This document shows, piece after piece, positions 45,647 through 54,183 of a stretch of DNA of 64,000 nucleotides (positions are counted from its first letter, which is position 1; each line of letters begins with the position of its first letter). Under the pieces are notes generated by a model. The model ran no database searches and had not been told where the DNA came from. It was given only the letters and a program-made list of their open reading frames with translations. Source of the DNA: an uncultured beta proteobacterium (lineage in GTDB: Bacteria > Pseudomonadota > Gammaproteobacteria > Burkholderiales > SG8-41); the NCBI GenBank assembly GCA_903889565.1, contig CAISYC010000071.1, positions 115,783 through 179,782 on the forward strand. Reading direction: 5' to 3'. The translations under genes and the position numbers were made by a program.

Positions 45647-47100
45647 TCGATCACCTTCAGCGGTTGTCCGGCGCCGGGTTCGCCGGTTGGATAAATTCCG
45701 TTGATCAGGCGCAGATACGACTGCGCGTTTTTGCCCAGCGGCGAGCCGCGGGCGAGTTCCGCAAAGCGCGCATCGGGCGGCGCATTGATTATCCGCAGCG
45801 TCAGCGGGCGCGCCAGCCTGCGCTCGGCTTCGCCGATACTACGAAAACTGTAGATTGTCGCATTGATCTCGGTCAGGGCGCGCTGCATCGCCTGCGCGGT
45901 CTTGGCCTGGCCGCCAATGATAAACGCCGACTTGCCGAGAAACACCACCGCCACGCGGGTCGGCAATCCCTGCAGCGTGGTGGTGGTGATGGCGGCCTGC
46001 AATCCGTTGATCGACTGTTGCACGGATTCCGGCCCGAGGTTGCCGCGCAGCACCTTGCGCATGACTTCGAGCGGGGTGCCTTGCGCGGGGCCGGCGCCGC
46101 GCAGATCGATCAGCACGTCGTCGGCGCTGTTGCGCGCGACCACGCGGTCGGCGCCGTTCTGGATGCGCCAGTCGCGCGGAAAGGTCAGCGCCATGCCGAA
46201 ATCGACGTGATAGAAGCTGCCGTTGCGGATCACGCCTTGCGCCGGACTGTCGGCGAACACCAGATAGTCGATGGTGCGCAGATAATCGTCCTGATTGGTG
46301 CGCGCACCGCCGCTCGCGGGGCCGGCTTCGCCGACGACCTGCTGCAATCGCGTATCGGCGTCGGGGTGCGACGCGAACACGCCGTGATAGGAGCGCGGCT
46401 TGCGACCTTCCGATTTGGCCACCTCGGCATCAAACAGTTCCTGGTTCTTCAGCACGCCGAGCACCTTCAGCATCGCCTGCGGATCGTAGCCGCTGCGCGC
46501 GAGATATTGCGCGCCAAGGCGGTCGGCTTCGAGTTCGTGATCGCGGCCGTAGCCCGACAGCAAGGCATTGCCGAGCAGCCCCATCACGTTGTTGCCGAGC
46601 GAATTCTGCAACGCCGGCACGAAGATCTGCAGCACCGTCGCGCCGACATTGGCGGCGGTCGCCGCGCTCAGCTGCTGCACGCTGTGGCGCGCGGTCACGT
46701 GGCCGATTTCGTGGCCGAGTACGCCGGCGAGCTCGGCCTCCGAATTCAGATAGGCGAGGATGCCGCGCGTAATGTAGACGTAGCCGCCGGGCAGCGCGAA
46801 CGCATTGATCTCGGGCGAATCGACCACCGTGAAGTGATATTGCAGATTCGGCCGGTGGCTGACGCGGGCGAGGCGCTGGCCGACGTCATCGACATAGCGT
46901 TGCAGCGCCTTGTTATCGTAGACGCCGTACTGCTGGCGCACCTTGACGTCTTCTTCGCGGCCGATCTCCACCTCCTTCGATTCCGACATGGTCACGAAGT
47001 TGGGATTGCCGGAGACCGGGTTTTGCGCGCAACCGGCAAGCAACAGCGTCAGCAACACGGCGCCGAGGACGGCGCCAGCGATCGATTTCATGAGCAGCAT
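45643..47100 (-). CDS. M48 family periplasmic metalloprotease, BepA-like lipoprotein
   Basis: A protein of about 485 residues. The lipobox LLLAGC makes it a lipoprotein. The zinc motif is VLGHEIGHVTARHSVQQ with the downstream Glu in HELEADRLGAQYL; the FALPGGYVYITRGI block precedes it. Such proteins (BepA/YfgC, LoiP) control outer-membrane protein and LptD quality. The C-terminal part differs from the E. coli TPR form: it contains a region with FYHVDFGMALTFPRDWRIQNG and a short LysM-like end (PLTLRIINAPPDARFAELAR). Two ATG codons are possible (47100 or 47091). It is coupled to kdoO. Confidence 0.88.
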   Translation of the reverse strand: MLLMKSIAGAVLGAVLLTLLLAGCAQNPVSGNPNFVTMSESKEVEIGREEDVKVRQQYGVYDNKALQRYVDDVGQRLARVSHRPNLQYHFTVVDSPEINAFALPGGYVYITRGILAYLNSEAELAGVLGHEIGHVTARHSVQQLSAATAANVGATVLQIFVPALQNSLGNNVMGLLGNALLSGYGRDHELEADRLGAQYLARSGYDPQAMLKVLGVLKNQELFDAEVAKSEGRKPRSYHGVFASHPDADTRLQQVVGEAGPASGGARTNQDDYLRTIDYLVFADSPAQGVIRNGSFYHVDFGMALTFPRDWRIQNGADRVVARNSADDVLIDLRGAGPAQGTPLEVMRKVLRGNLGPESVQQSINGLQAAITTTTLQGLPTRVAVVFLGKSAFIIGGQAKTAQAMQRALTEINATIYSFRSIGEAERRLARPLTLRIINAPPDARFAELARGSPLGKNAQSYLRLINGIYPTGEPGAGQPLKVIE

Positions 47101-47338
47101 TTTAGCGGTTGAGCGGGCAATCAACCATTGCCCCGCACGGTCCGGGTGCGCACCGCACCGATAGCGTGCGCGCGCGGTTTGCGATCACCGCGACAGGCGC
47201 GCGATGCGATGGATCGATGAACTTGTTTCGTCAATGAAAACAGATTTTTGCGCCGCCGTTCGAGGTTCGTGCAGGCGGTCGCTGCGGGGCTGGTATGCAA
47301 TCTGCTGGCATCAACGAACTTTCTTCATTGAAGATGCC

Positions 47339-48559
47339 ATGGGCGCAGTTTTCGATTCTCACACCGGGTTCAGCGAGTACGCGCGCGCCCGCGGCAGCGT
47401 TGCGGGGGCGGTTGCCGCCGGCAAGCCGTGGAACGACCGCCTGACCTTGTTGCTGGAGTCGACCGGCGAAGGCATATTCGGCATCGACCTTGACGGCCGC
47501 TGCACCTTCATCAACCGCGCCGGCGCTGAAATGCTCGGCTACCGCCCCGAACAGGTACTGGGCCGCAACATGCATTACCTGATTCATCATGCGCACGTCG
47601 ATGGCAGGCATTACCCGATTGACGAATGTCCGATATTCCGCGCGTTCTGGCAGGGCCTGCCCTGCCGCATCGATAGCGAAGTACTGTGGCGCGCCAACGG
47701 CGGCTTTTTTCCGGCCGAGTATTCCTCGCATCCGATTATCGATGCGGGCGCGGTGCAGGGCGCGGTCGTCACCTTTGTCGATATATCGGAGCGCAAGCAG
47801 GCGGAGGAAATGCTGCGCCAGACGAAAGACGAGCTTGAGTTGCGCGTTGCCGCGCGCACGCGCGAATTGTCGGCCGCGCTCGCGCAACTGCGCGAACTGT
47901 CGGCCTATGCCCATAGCGTGCGCGAGGAGGAGCGCCGCCGCATCGCGCGCGAAATCCACGATGAACTCGGCAGCCTGCTGGTCGGCCTCAAGCTCGACGT
48001 CAACTGGCTGAACAAGCGGCTCGACGGCGAAACCGAGACCGGCCGCAAGTGCCGCGCGATGGGGCGCCTGATTGACGGCGCGGTCGAAAACGTCGGCCGT
48101 ATCATCACCGATCTGCGCCCCAGCATACTCGACCATCAGGGCTTGTGGGCCGCGCTCGAATGGCAGGCGCAGGAGTTTGCGGAGGCGGCCGAGATCACCT
48201 GCGAATCGCAGTTCGATATCGATCCGGACGCCGGGGCGCCGGCCGGCGCGCTGGCGATTGCGGTATTCCGCATTTTTCAGGAAATGCTCAGCAATGTCGC
48301 GCGGCATGCGCAGGCGAGCTCGGTGGTTATCCGCGTTGCGGCCGGCGACGGCGCGCTTGCGATCGAGGTGGCTGACAACGGCCGCGGCGCGGCGCCCGAT
48401 GCCTTGGCCAGTCCGCATGCCTACGGCGTGCTTGGCATGCGCGAGCGCGCCGGGCATTTCGGCGGCGCGTTGACGATCGACAGCGCTCCCGGCGCCGGCA
48501 CCCGTGTGCGTTTGCGCATCCCGCTGGGCGGGCCGGTGCCCGAGGCGGAGGCGCCGTGA
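47339..48559 (+). CDS. PAS-domain sensor histidine kinase, NarX/DegS-type (HisKA_3)
   Basis: A 406-residue cytoplasmic kinase from ATG 47339; the frame is open to 47204 but that part looks non-coding. It has one PAS domain (about 35-160, LLLESTGEGIFGIDLDGRCTFINRAGAEMLGY), then a coiled linker. The HisKA_3 dimerisation box is EEERRRIAREIHDELGSLLVGLK, with the phospho-accepting His, and the HATPase domain has EMLSNVARHAQA, ADNGRG and GVLGMRERA. No membrane helix, so it senses an internal signal. It overlaps its response regulator gene by GTGA. The pair lies just upstream of the cyanate module. Confidence 0.9.
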   Translation: MGAVFDSHTGFSEYARARGSVAGAVAAGKPWNDRLTLLLESTGEGIFGIDLDGRCTFINRAGAEMLGYRPEQVLGRNMHYLIHHAHVDGRHYPIDECPIFRAFWQGLPCRIDSEVLWRANGGFFPAEYSSHPIIDAGAVQGAVVTFVDISERKQAEEMLRQTKDELELRVAARTRELSAALAQLRELSAYAHSVREEERRRIAREIHDELGSLLVGLKLDVNWLNKRLDGETETGRKCRAMGRLIDGAVENVGRIITDLRPSILDHQGLWAALEWQAQEFAEAAEITCESQFDIDPDAGAPAGALAIAVFRIFQEMLSNVARHAQASSVVIRVAAGDGALAIEVADNGRGAAPDALASPHAYGVLGMRERAGHFGGALTIDSAPGAGTRVRLRIPLGGPVPEAEAP

Positions 48560-49191
48560 TCAACATTCTGATCTGCGACGATCACCTGATCGTGCGCCAG
48601 GGCCTGAAGCAGATTCTGGCCGATGCACCTGACATCGCGGTCGGCGGCGAGGCCACCAACGGCGTCGAGGCAGTGCGCATGGTGCGCGGCGGCGCATTCG
48701 ATCTGGTGCTGCTTGATATCGCGATGCCGCAGGCCGACGGGCTCGATGTCCTCAAGCAATTGAAAAGCGAGTTTCCGCGCCTGCCGGTGCTGATGCTCTC
48801 GACCTATCCCGACAAGCAGTATGCAATTCGCTGTCTGCGGCAGGGCGCCGCCGGTTACCTCAACAAGAGCGTGGACACCGACCGCCTGATCGAAGCAATC
48901 CACAAGGCCGCCGGCGGCCGCATCTACGTGACGCCGCAGATCGCCGAACTGCTCGCGGTGACGGTGAGCGCCGGCACCGCGCAGTCGCCGCATGAAATGC
49001 TTTCGCATCGCGAATATCAGGTGTTCCAGCTGATTGCCGCCGGCTGCAGCGTGGCCCAGATCGCGGAAAAACTCTCGCTCAGCCCCAATACCGTGAGCAC
49101 CTACCGCGCGCGCATTTGCGAGAAAACCGGCGTGCGCAACGACGTTGAAATCGCGCTCTACGCGGTGCGGCAGGATCTGTTGCAGGTGTAG
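48556..49191 (+). CDS. NarL/FixJ-family response regulator
   Basis: A 211-residue regulator starting at GTG 48556 inside the kinase stop region. The receiver domain (1-120) has the acidic pair ICDDH, phospho-acceptor Asp near 54 in LVLLDIAMPQADG and Lys in GYLNKSV. The C-terminal LuxR-type helix-turn-helix is LSHREYQVFQLIAAGCSVAQIAEKLSLSPNTVSTYRARI. It is the cognate partner of the upstream kinase. Candidate targets are the ABC-cyanase genes 114 bases downstream. Confidence 0.94.
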   Translation: MINILICDDHLIVRQGLKQILADAPDIAVGGEATNGVEAVRMVRGGAFDLVLLDIAMPQADGLDVLKQLKSEFPRLPVLMLSTYPDKQYAIRCLRQGAAGYLNKSVDTDRLIEAIHKAAGGRIYVTPQIAELLAVTVSAGTAQSPHEMLSHREYQVFQLIAAGCSVAQIAEKLSLSPNTVSTYRARICEKTGVRNDVEIALYAVRQDLLQV

Positions 49192-49305
49192 TGGCACCAC
49201 TACAGGATTTTGCCGGATGCCGCGATACGCCAATGGCCTGCGCGCCCGTATCGTCTGTCCTGAGAAGCTTCATCGCTCAATCGGCCCGTTTCAAGGAGAA
49301 TCCAC

Positions 49306-50670
49306 ATGTCCTCGTTTCAAGACCCCTTCGACCCCGCCAGCGATCTCGATGCCGGGTGCGCATGCGGCGCGCATGCTAGTCAGGCCGCCCACGACGCGGT
49401 CGCGGCGAGCAGTGATGCTGAAACGCTGAGCGCACGTTTCGTCACATCGTCGCTGGTGCGCGCCCTGTTTCCGCACGACGAGACGCGGCGCAACTTCATC
49501 CGCGCCGTCGGAGCCACCACCGCGCAGGCGGCGATCGCCAGTCTGCTGCCGCTCGGCAGCCTGACGGCGATGGCGCAGGACAAGGCGCCGCTGGAGAAAA
49601 AGGATCTGAAAATCGGTTTTATTCCGATCACCTGCGCGACGCCGCTGATCATGGCCGGCCCGCTCAAGTTTTATCAGCAGCAGGGTTTGAATGTCACGCT
49701 CAACAAGACCGCCGGCTGGGCGCTGATCCGCGACAAGATGCTGAACAAGGAACACGATGCGTCGCATTTCCTGTCGCCGATGCCGCTGGCGATCTCGCTG
49801 GGTCTGGGTTCGGTTGAGCAACCGATGAACGTGGCGACTATTCAGAACGTAAACGGCCAGGCGATCACGCTGCACGTCAAGCACAAGGACAAGCGCGATC
49901 CGAAGCAGTGGAAGGGCATGACCTTCGCGGTGCCCTTCGATTATTCGATGCACAACTTCCTGTTGCGCTATTACGTAGCCGAACACGGCCTCGATCCGGA
50001 CAAGGACATCCAGATCCGCGTCACACCGCCGCCCGAGATGGTGGCCAATCTGCGTGCCGGCAACATCGACGGCTTCCTCGGCCCGGATCCGTTCAATCAG
50101 CGCGCGGTCTACGACGAAATCGGCTTCATTCACCTGCTGTCGAAGGAGTTGTGGGACGGCCATCCGTGCTGCGCGTTCGGCGTGTCGGGCGCCTTCATCA
50201 AGGAGAACCCGAACACCTTCGCTGCGCTCTACCGCGCCGTGCTCAACGCGGCGGCGATGGCGCGCGAAGCGAAGAACCGCGAGTTCATCGCCAACGTGAT
50301 CGCGCCGGCCAATTATCTGAACCAGCCGCCGGCGGTGCTCGAGCAGGTGCTGATGGGCAAGTACGCCGACGGCCTCGGCAACATCAAGACCGACCCCAAT
50401 CGTGTCGATTTCGATCCCTTCCCGTGGCAGTCGATGGCGGTGTGGATGCTGACGCAGATGAAGCGCTGGGGTTACATCAAGGGTGACGTCAATTACAGGC
50501 AGATTGCCGAGCAGGTGTTTCTTGCCACCGACGCGAAGAAACGCATGGCCGATCTCGGCATGAAGGCGCCGGCGAGCGCCTATGCGAAATTCAAGGTCAT
50601 GGGCAAGGAGTTCGATCCCGCCAAACCCGACGCCTATCTGGCCAGTTTTGCAATCCGGAAAACGGGCTGA
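49306..50670 (+). CDS. NrtA/CynA-type ABC transporter substrate-binding protein
   Basis: A 454-residue CmpA/NrtA-family binding protein. Residues 1-60 are an extension with a CACGAH motif. Then a twin-arginine signal (TRRNFIRAVGATTAQAA, 60-76) leads to cleavage near AMA-QDK (about 90). The binding domain has KIGFIPITCATPLIMAGP, DASHFLSPMPLAIS, PPPEMVANLRAGNIDGFLGPDPFNQRA and GHPCCAFGVSG. Homologues bind nitrate, bicarbonate or cyanate. AAGGAG lies 8 bases before the ATG. Because cyanase follows in the same run, cyanate is the best guess. Confidence 0.9.
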   Translation: MSSFQDPFDPASDLDAGCACGAHASQAAHDAVAASSDAETLSARFVTSSLVRALFPHDETRRNFIRAVGATTAQAAIASLLPLGSLTAMAQDKAPLEKKDLKIGFIPITCATPLIMAGPLKFYQQQGLNVTLNKTAGWALIRDKMLNKEHDASHFLSPMPLAISLGLGSVEQPMNVATIQNVNGQAITLHVKHKDKRDPKQWKGMTFAVPFDYSMHNFLLRYYVAEHGLDPDKDIQIRVTPPPEMVANLRAGNIDGFLGPDPFNQRAVYDEIGFIHLLSKELWDGHPCCAFGVSGAFIKENPNTFAALYRAVLNAAAMAREAKNREFIANVIAPANYLNQPPAVLEQVLMGKYADGLGNIKTDPNRVDFDPFPWQSMAVWMLTQMKRWGYIKGDVNYRQIAEQVFLATDAKKRMADLGMKAPASAYAKFKVMGKEFDPAKPDAYLASFAIRKTG

Positions 50671-50673
50671 TTC

Positions 50674-51504
50674 ATGCGCGGTTCGCTCGGCCTGCGCGCG
50701 GGTGTGCTGTCGGCGCTGATTTTCCTGTTCTTCGTGCTGATCTGGCACGTCGGCACCATGCCGGTGGAACGGGCGGTCAACGCCGATCCGGAATACGCAA
50801 AGCTGGTCGGCGGTGGCAAAAGCGCGGGCCTGCCGACGCCGTTGATGATCGCGCAGACGGTGTGGACGCAGATTCGCGATCCGTTCTACGACCGCGGACC
50901 CAACGACAAGGGCATCGGCATCCAGCTCGCGTATTCGATGGCGCGCGTCGGTTTCGGTTTCGCGCTGGCGGCGCTGCTGGCGGTACCGCTCGGTTTTTTG
51001 ATCGGCATGTCGCCGCTTATTTATCGCGCGCTTAATCCTTTTATTCAGGTGCTGAAACCGATTTCGCCGCTGGCATGGATGCCGCTCGCGCTCTACACCA
51101 TCAAGGATGCGACGATCTCCTCGATATTCGTCATATTCATCTGCTCGGTATGGCCGATGCTGATCAATACCGCGCACGGTGTTGCCTCGGTCAAGCGCGA
51201 ATGGCTGAATGTCGCGCGCACGCTGGAGGTCGGCCCCGTGCGGCGCGCGTTCCGCGTGATCCTGCCCGCCGCGGCGCCCGTGATCCTGACCGGCATGCGC
51301 ATATCGATGGGCATTGCGTGGCTGGTGATTGTCGCCGCCGAAATGCTGGTGGGCGGCACCGGCATCGGTTACTTCGTGTGGAACGAGTGGAACAACCTGT
51401 CGCTGACCAACGTGATATTCGCCATCCTCGTCATCGGCATCACCGGCATGCTGCTCGACCTGGTGTTCGGCTGGCTGACGCAGCTCGTCACCTACCGCGA
51501 ATAA
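50674..51504 (+). CDS. NrtB/CynB-type ABC transporter permease
   Basis: A 276-residue inner-membrane permease with about six helices (AGVLSALIFLFFVLIWHVG, ALAALLAVPLGFLIGMSP). The cytoplasmic EAA-type loop is NVARTLEVGPVRRAFRVILPAAAPVILTGMRISMG. The family end GITGMLLDLVFGWLTQLVTYRE is present. It belongs to the nitrate/sulfonate/taurine/cyanate permease group. It starts 3 bases after the binding-protein gene and 3 bases before the ATPase gene, so the operon is tight. Confidence 0.94.
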   Translation: MRGSLGLRAGVLSALIFLFFVLIWHVGTMPVERAVNADPEYAKLVGGGKSAGLPTPLMIAQTVWTQIRDPFYDRGPNDKGIGIQLAYSMARVGFGFALAALLAVPLGFLIGMSPLIYRALNPFIQVLKPISPLAWMPLALYTIKDATISSIFVIFICSVWPMLINTAHGVASVKREWLNVARTLEVGPVRRAFRVILPAAAPVILTGMRISMGIAWLVIVAAEMLVGGTGIGYFVWNEWNNLSLTNVIFAILVIGITGMLLDLVFGWLTQLVTYRE

Positions 51505-51507
51505 GCG

Positions 51508-52425
51508 ATGGAAAAATATTTTCTCAAGGTCGAGGATCTGGCGCGGCGTTTTCCGTCCGCGCGCGGTGGCCCGCCTTTGCCCGTGTTCGAGCACGTCAAT
51601 TTCACCATCGAGCGCGGCGAGTTCGTCTGCATTATCGGCCATTCGGGCTGCGGCAAATCGACCATCCTCAACATTCTTGCCGGCCTCGATGAAGCCAGCG
51701 ACGGCCTGGTCATCATGGACGGGCGCGAAGTCGCCGGCCCCAGTCTCGATCGCGGCGTGGTGTTTCAGGGCCATGCGTTGATGCCGTGGCTGACGGCAAA
51801 AAAGAACGTCGAGTTCGCCGTGCGCTCGCGCTGGCCCGATGCCGGTCGCGCAACGATCGACGAAATCTGCGCGCGCTATCTGGCGCTGGTGGGCCTGGAG
51901 GGTGCGGCCGACAAGAAGCCGGCCGAGTTGTCGGGCGGCATGAAACAGCGCGTCGGTATCGCGCGCGCCTTCGCCATCGAACCGAAAATGCTGCTGCTCG
52001 ACGAACCCTTCGGCGCGCTCGATGCGCTGACGCGCGGCGTTATTCAGGACGAGTTGCTGAAAATCTGCGCGGCCACCGGCCAGACGGTTTTCATGATCAC
52101 CCACGACGTCGATGAGGCGATCCTGCTCGCCGACAAGATTCTGCTGATGTCGAACGGTCCGGGCGCGCGCATCGCGGAGGTCGTCGTCAACACGCTGCCG
52201 CGCCCGCGCAGCCGCAACGCCATCCACCGCGATCCGCAGTACTACCCGATCCGCAACCATCTGGTCGATTTTCTGGTCAGTCGATCGAAGGATTTCACCG
52301 CGAAGCCGCCGGCCGATTACGACCCGCTGCGCCCGCCGCTGGTCACGCCAGGGCTCACCGATACGGCGCCGGCCATTCAGACCTCGATTCTGCAATCGCA
52401 GGGTGCCACCGCGCGCCTTGCCTGA
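51508..52425 (+). CDS. NrtD/CynD-type ABC transporter ATP-binding protein
   Basis: A 305-residue ABC ATPase. Walker A is GHSGCGKST, Q-loop VFQGHALMPWLT, signature LSGGMKQRVGIARAF, Walker B MLLLDEPFGALDA and switch His in FMITHDVDEA. It energises the upstream permease. A C-terminal extension after residue 240 (SRSKDFTAKPPADYDPLRPPLVTPG) is common in the NrtD group. Cyanase follows after 30 bases with AAGGAG. Confidence 0.95.
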   Translation: MEKYFLKVEDLARRFPSARGGPPLPVFEHVNFTIERGEFVCIIGHSGCGKSTILNILAGLDEASDGLVIMDGREVAGPSLDRGVVFQGHALMPWLTAKKNVEFAVRSRWPDAGRATIDEICARYLALVGLEGAADKKPAELSGGMKQRVGIARAFAIEPKMLLLDEPFGALDALTRGVIQDELLKICAATGQTVFMITHDVDEAILLADKILLMSNGPGARIAEVVVNTLPRPRSRNAIHRDPQYYPIRNHLVDFLVSRSKDFTAKPPADYDPLRPPLVTPGLTDTAPAIQTSILQSQGATARLA

Positions 52426-52455
52426 TGATCAAATCCGTTCAACAAGGAGAAAACC

Positions 52456-52908
52456 ATGCAAATCATGAAACGCACCGACGTCACCGAAATGGTCGTCATG
52501 TCGAAAATCAAAAAGGGCCTGAGCTGGACGAAGATCGCGAAGGTCGTTGGCGAGAGCAAGGAGTGGACGACGGCCGCGCTGCTGGGCCAGATGCAGATGA
52601 CGAAAAAGCAGGCCACAGCCGCCGGCAAGCTGCTCGGGTTGCCGCCCGACGCAGTGCTGCTGCTGCAGCAGGTGCCCTACAAGGGTTCGCTGCCGACGGC
52701 GGTGCCGACCGATCCGCTGATCTACCGCTTTTACGAGCTGGTCAGCGTCTACGGCACCACCTTCAAGGAATTGATACACGAGGAATTCGGTGACGGTATC
52801 ATGAGCGCGATCGACTTCAAGATGGATCTCAAGCGCGAAGCCGATCCCAAGGGCGACCGCGTCAATATCGTCATGAGCGGCAAGTATCTGCAGTACAAGA
52901 CCTATTAG
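52456..52908 (+). CDS. cynS: Cyanate hydratase (cyanase)
   Basis: A 150-residue enzyme converting cyanate and bicarbonate to ammonia and CO2 in the cytoplasm. The N-terminal helical domain (about 1-80) is followed by the catalytic C-terminal domain. Catalytic residues equivalent to E. coli Arg96, Glu99 and Ser122 are Arg91 and Glu94 in IYRFYELVSVYG and Ser117 in GDGIMSAIDF. AAGGAG gives a strong ribosome-binding site. Its place as the last gene of the NrtABD-like operon identifies the transporter as a likely cyanate importer. No carbonic anhydrase (cynT) or CynR gene is nearby. Confidence 0.97.
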   Translation: MQIMKRTDVTEMVVMSKIKKGLSWTKIAKVVGESKEWTTAALLGQMQMTKKQATAAGKLLGLPPDAVLLLQQVPYKGSLPTAVPTDPLIYRFYELVSVYGTTFKELIHEEFGDGIMSAIDFKMDLKREADPKGDRVNIVMSGKYLQYKTY

Positions 52909-53071
52909 CTGCGGAATGCGGACGCTTAGGCGCCGCTTCCGCTTTGCGCGTTGGAACGAACGGCCCGGCCGCCGTTCAACGCGCGGTTTTTTTCGGCTGC
53001 GGCATTGCGAGGCCGGTGTGCTATTGTTTTCGATCAGATGAAAACCGCTTTTAAACGCTGAGGGAGCCAAT

Positions 53072-54172
53072 ATGAAAGTTGATCGTCGAAAGTTTCTGAC
53101 CGCCGCCGGCGGTGCCGCCGCGGTATCGGTCGCCGCACCCGCCATTGCGCAATCGATGCCGGAGGTGCGCTGGCGCTGCGCCTCGAGTTTCCCGAAAAGC
53201 CTCGACACGATCTACGGCGGCGGCGAAGTCATCGCCAAGCGCGTGGCCGCGATCACCGGCGGCAAGTTCCAGATCCGGGTGTTCGGCGCCGGTGAAATCG
53301 TGCCGGCCTTCGGCACGGTTGATGCTGTCCAGCAGGGCACGGTCGAGTGCACGCACACAGCGGGTTATTACTTCGTCGGCAAGAACAAGGCCTTCGCGCT
53401 CGATACCACGATCCCGTTCGGCATGAACCAGCGCCAGCAGAATTCGTGGATCTACTGGGGCGGCGGCCTGCAGTTGATGCGCGAGTTTCTGCGCGACTAC
53501 AACATCATTTCGTTTCCGGCGGGCAACACCGGCACGCAGATGGGCGGCTGGTTCCGCAAGGAAGTAAAAACGGTCGCCGACCTCAAGGGCCTCAAGATGC
53601 GCATCGCCGGCCTCGGCGGCGAAGTGATGGCGCGTCTGGGCGCGGTGCCGCAGCAGATCGCCGGCGGCGACATCTATCCGGCGCTCGAGCGCGGCACCAT
53701 TGATGCGGCGGAGTGGGTCGGTCCCTACGATGATGAGAAACTCGGCTTCTACAAGATTGCGCAGAATTACTATTACCCGGGCTGGTGGGAGGCGTGTTCG
53801 ATGTATGGCCTCTACGTCAATATCAAGGAATGGGAAAAGCTGCCCAAGGAATACCAGGCCGCGCTTGAGGCCGCGTGCTACGAGGCCAACACCGACATGA
53901 TGGCCGAGTACGATTTCAAGAATCCGCAGGCGCTGCAGCGGCTGGTCAAGAACGGCGTGCGCCTGCATGCATTTTCGACCGAGATCATGCGCGCGGCTTA
54001 CAAGGCGGCGTTCGAACTTTACGAGGAAGAATCGGCCAAGAATCCGGCATGGAAAAAAATCTACGAACCGTGGAAGAAATTCCGCGACGACGAACTGCTG
54101 TGGCACCGCGTGGCCGAGCGTTCGCTGTCCGAGTTTCTCAACAACAATCCGGGTGGCGCTCCAGCCAAATAG
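53072..54172 (+). CDS. TRAP transporter solute-binding protein (DctP family)
   Basis: A 366-residue periplasmic receptor exported by the Tat pathway (DRRKFLTAAGGAAAVSVAAPAIA). DctP-family marks are WRCASSFPKSLDTIYGG, GGKFQIRVFGAGEIVPAF, NTGTQMGGWFRKEV, LKGLKMRIAGLGGEVMARLG and the Trp-rich PYDDEKLGFYKIAQNYYYPGWWEACSMYG. It resembles TakP-type 2-oxo acid receptors. No DctQ or DctM genes adjoin it, so it is an orphan receptor. A symmetrical terminator follows 11 bases after the stop. AGGGAG precedes the ATG. Confidence 0.94.
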   Translation: MKVDRRKFLTAAGGAAAVSVAAPAIAQSMPEVRWRCASSFPKSLDTIYGGGEVIAKRVAAITGGKFQIRVFGAGEIVPAFGTVDAVQQGTVECTHTAGYYFVGKNKAFALDTTIPFGMNQRQQNSWIYWGGGLQLMREFLRDYNIISFPAGNTGTQMGGWFRKEVKTVADLKGLKMRIAGLGGEVMARLGAVPQQIAGGDIYPALERGTIDAAEWVGPYDDEKLGFYKIAQNYYYPGWWEACSMYGLYVNIKEWEKLPKEYQAALEAACYEANTDMMAEYDFKNPQALQRLVKNGVRLHAFSTEIMRAAYKAAFELYEEESAKNPAWKKIYEPWKKFRDDELLWHRVAERSLSEFLNNNPGGAPAK

Positions 54173-54183
54173 CAATCGCGCGC

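Noticed and set aside
49291..52395. A 1034-residue open frame antisense to the cyanate importer genes
   Set aside because: It is fully antisense to three clear ABC genes; its His/Arg/Gln-rich composition is what the complement of GC-rich codons gives, and it has no domain.
49306..52425. Assignment of the ABC importer to nitrate
   Set aside because: Sequence would allow nitrate, but no nitrate or nitrite reductase gene is nearby while cyanase is in the same tight run, so cyanate is favoured.
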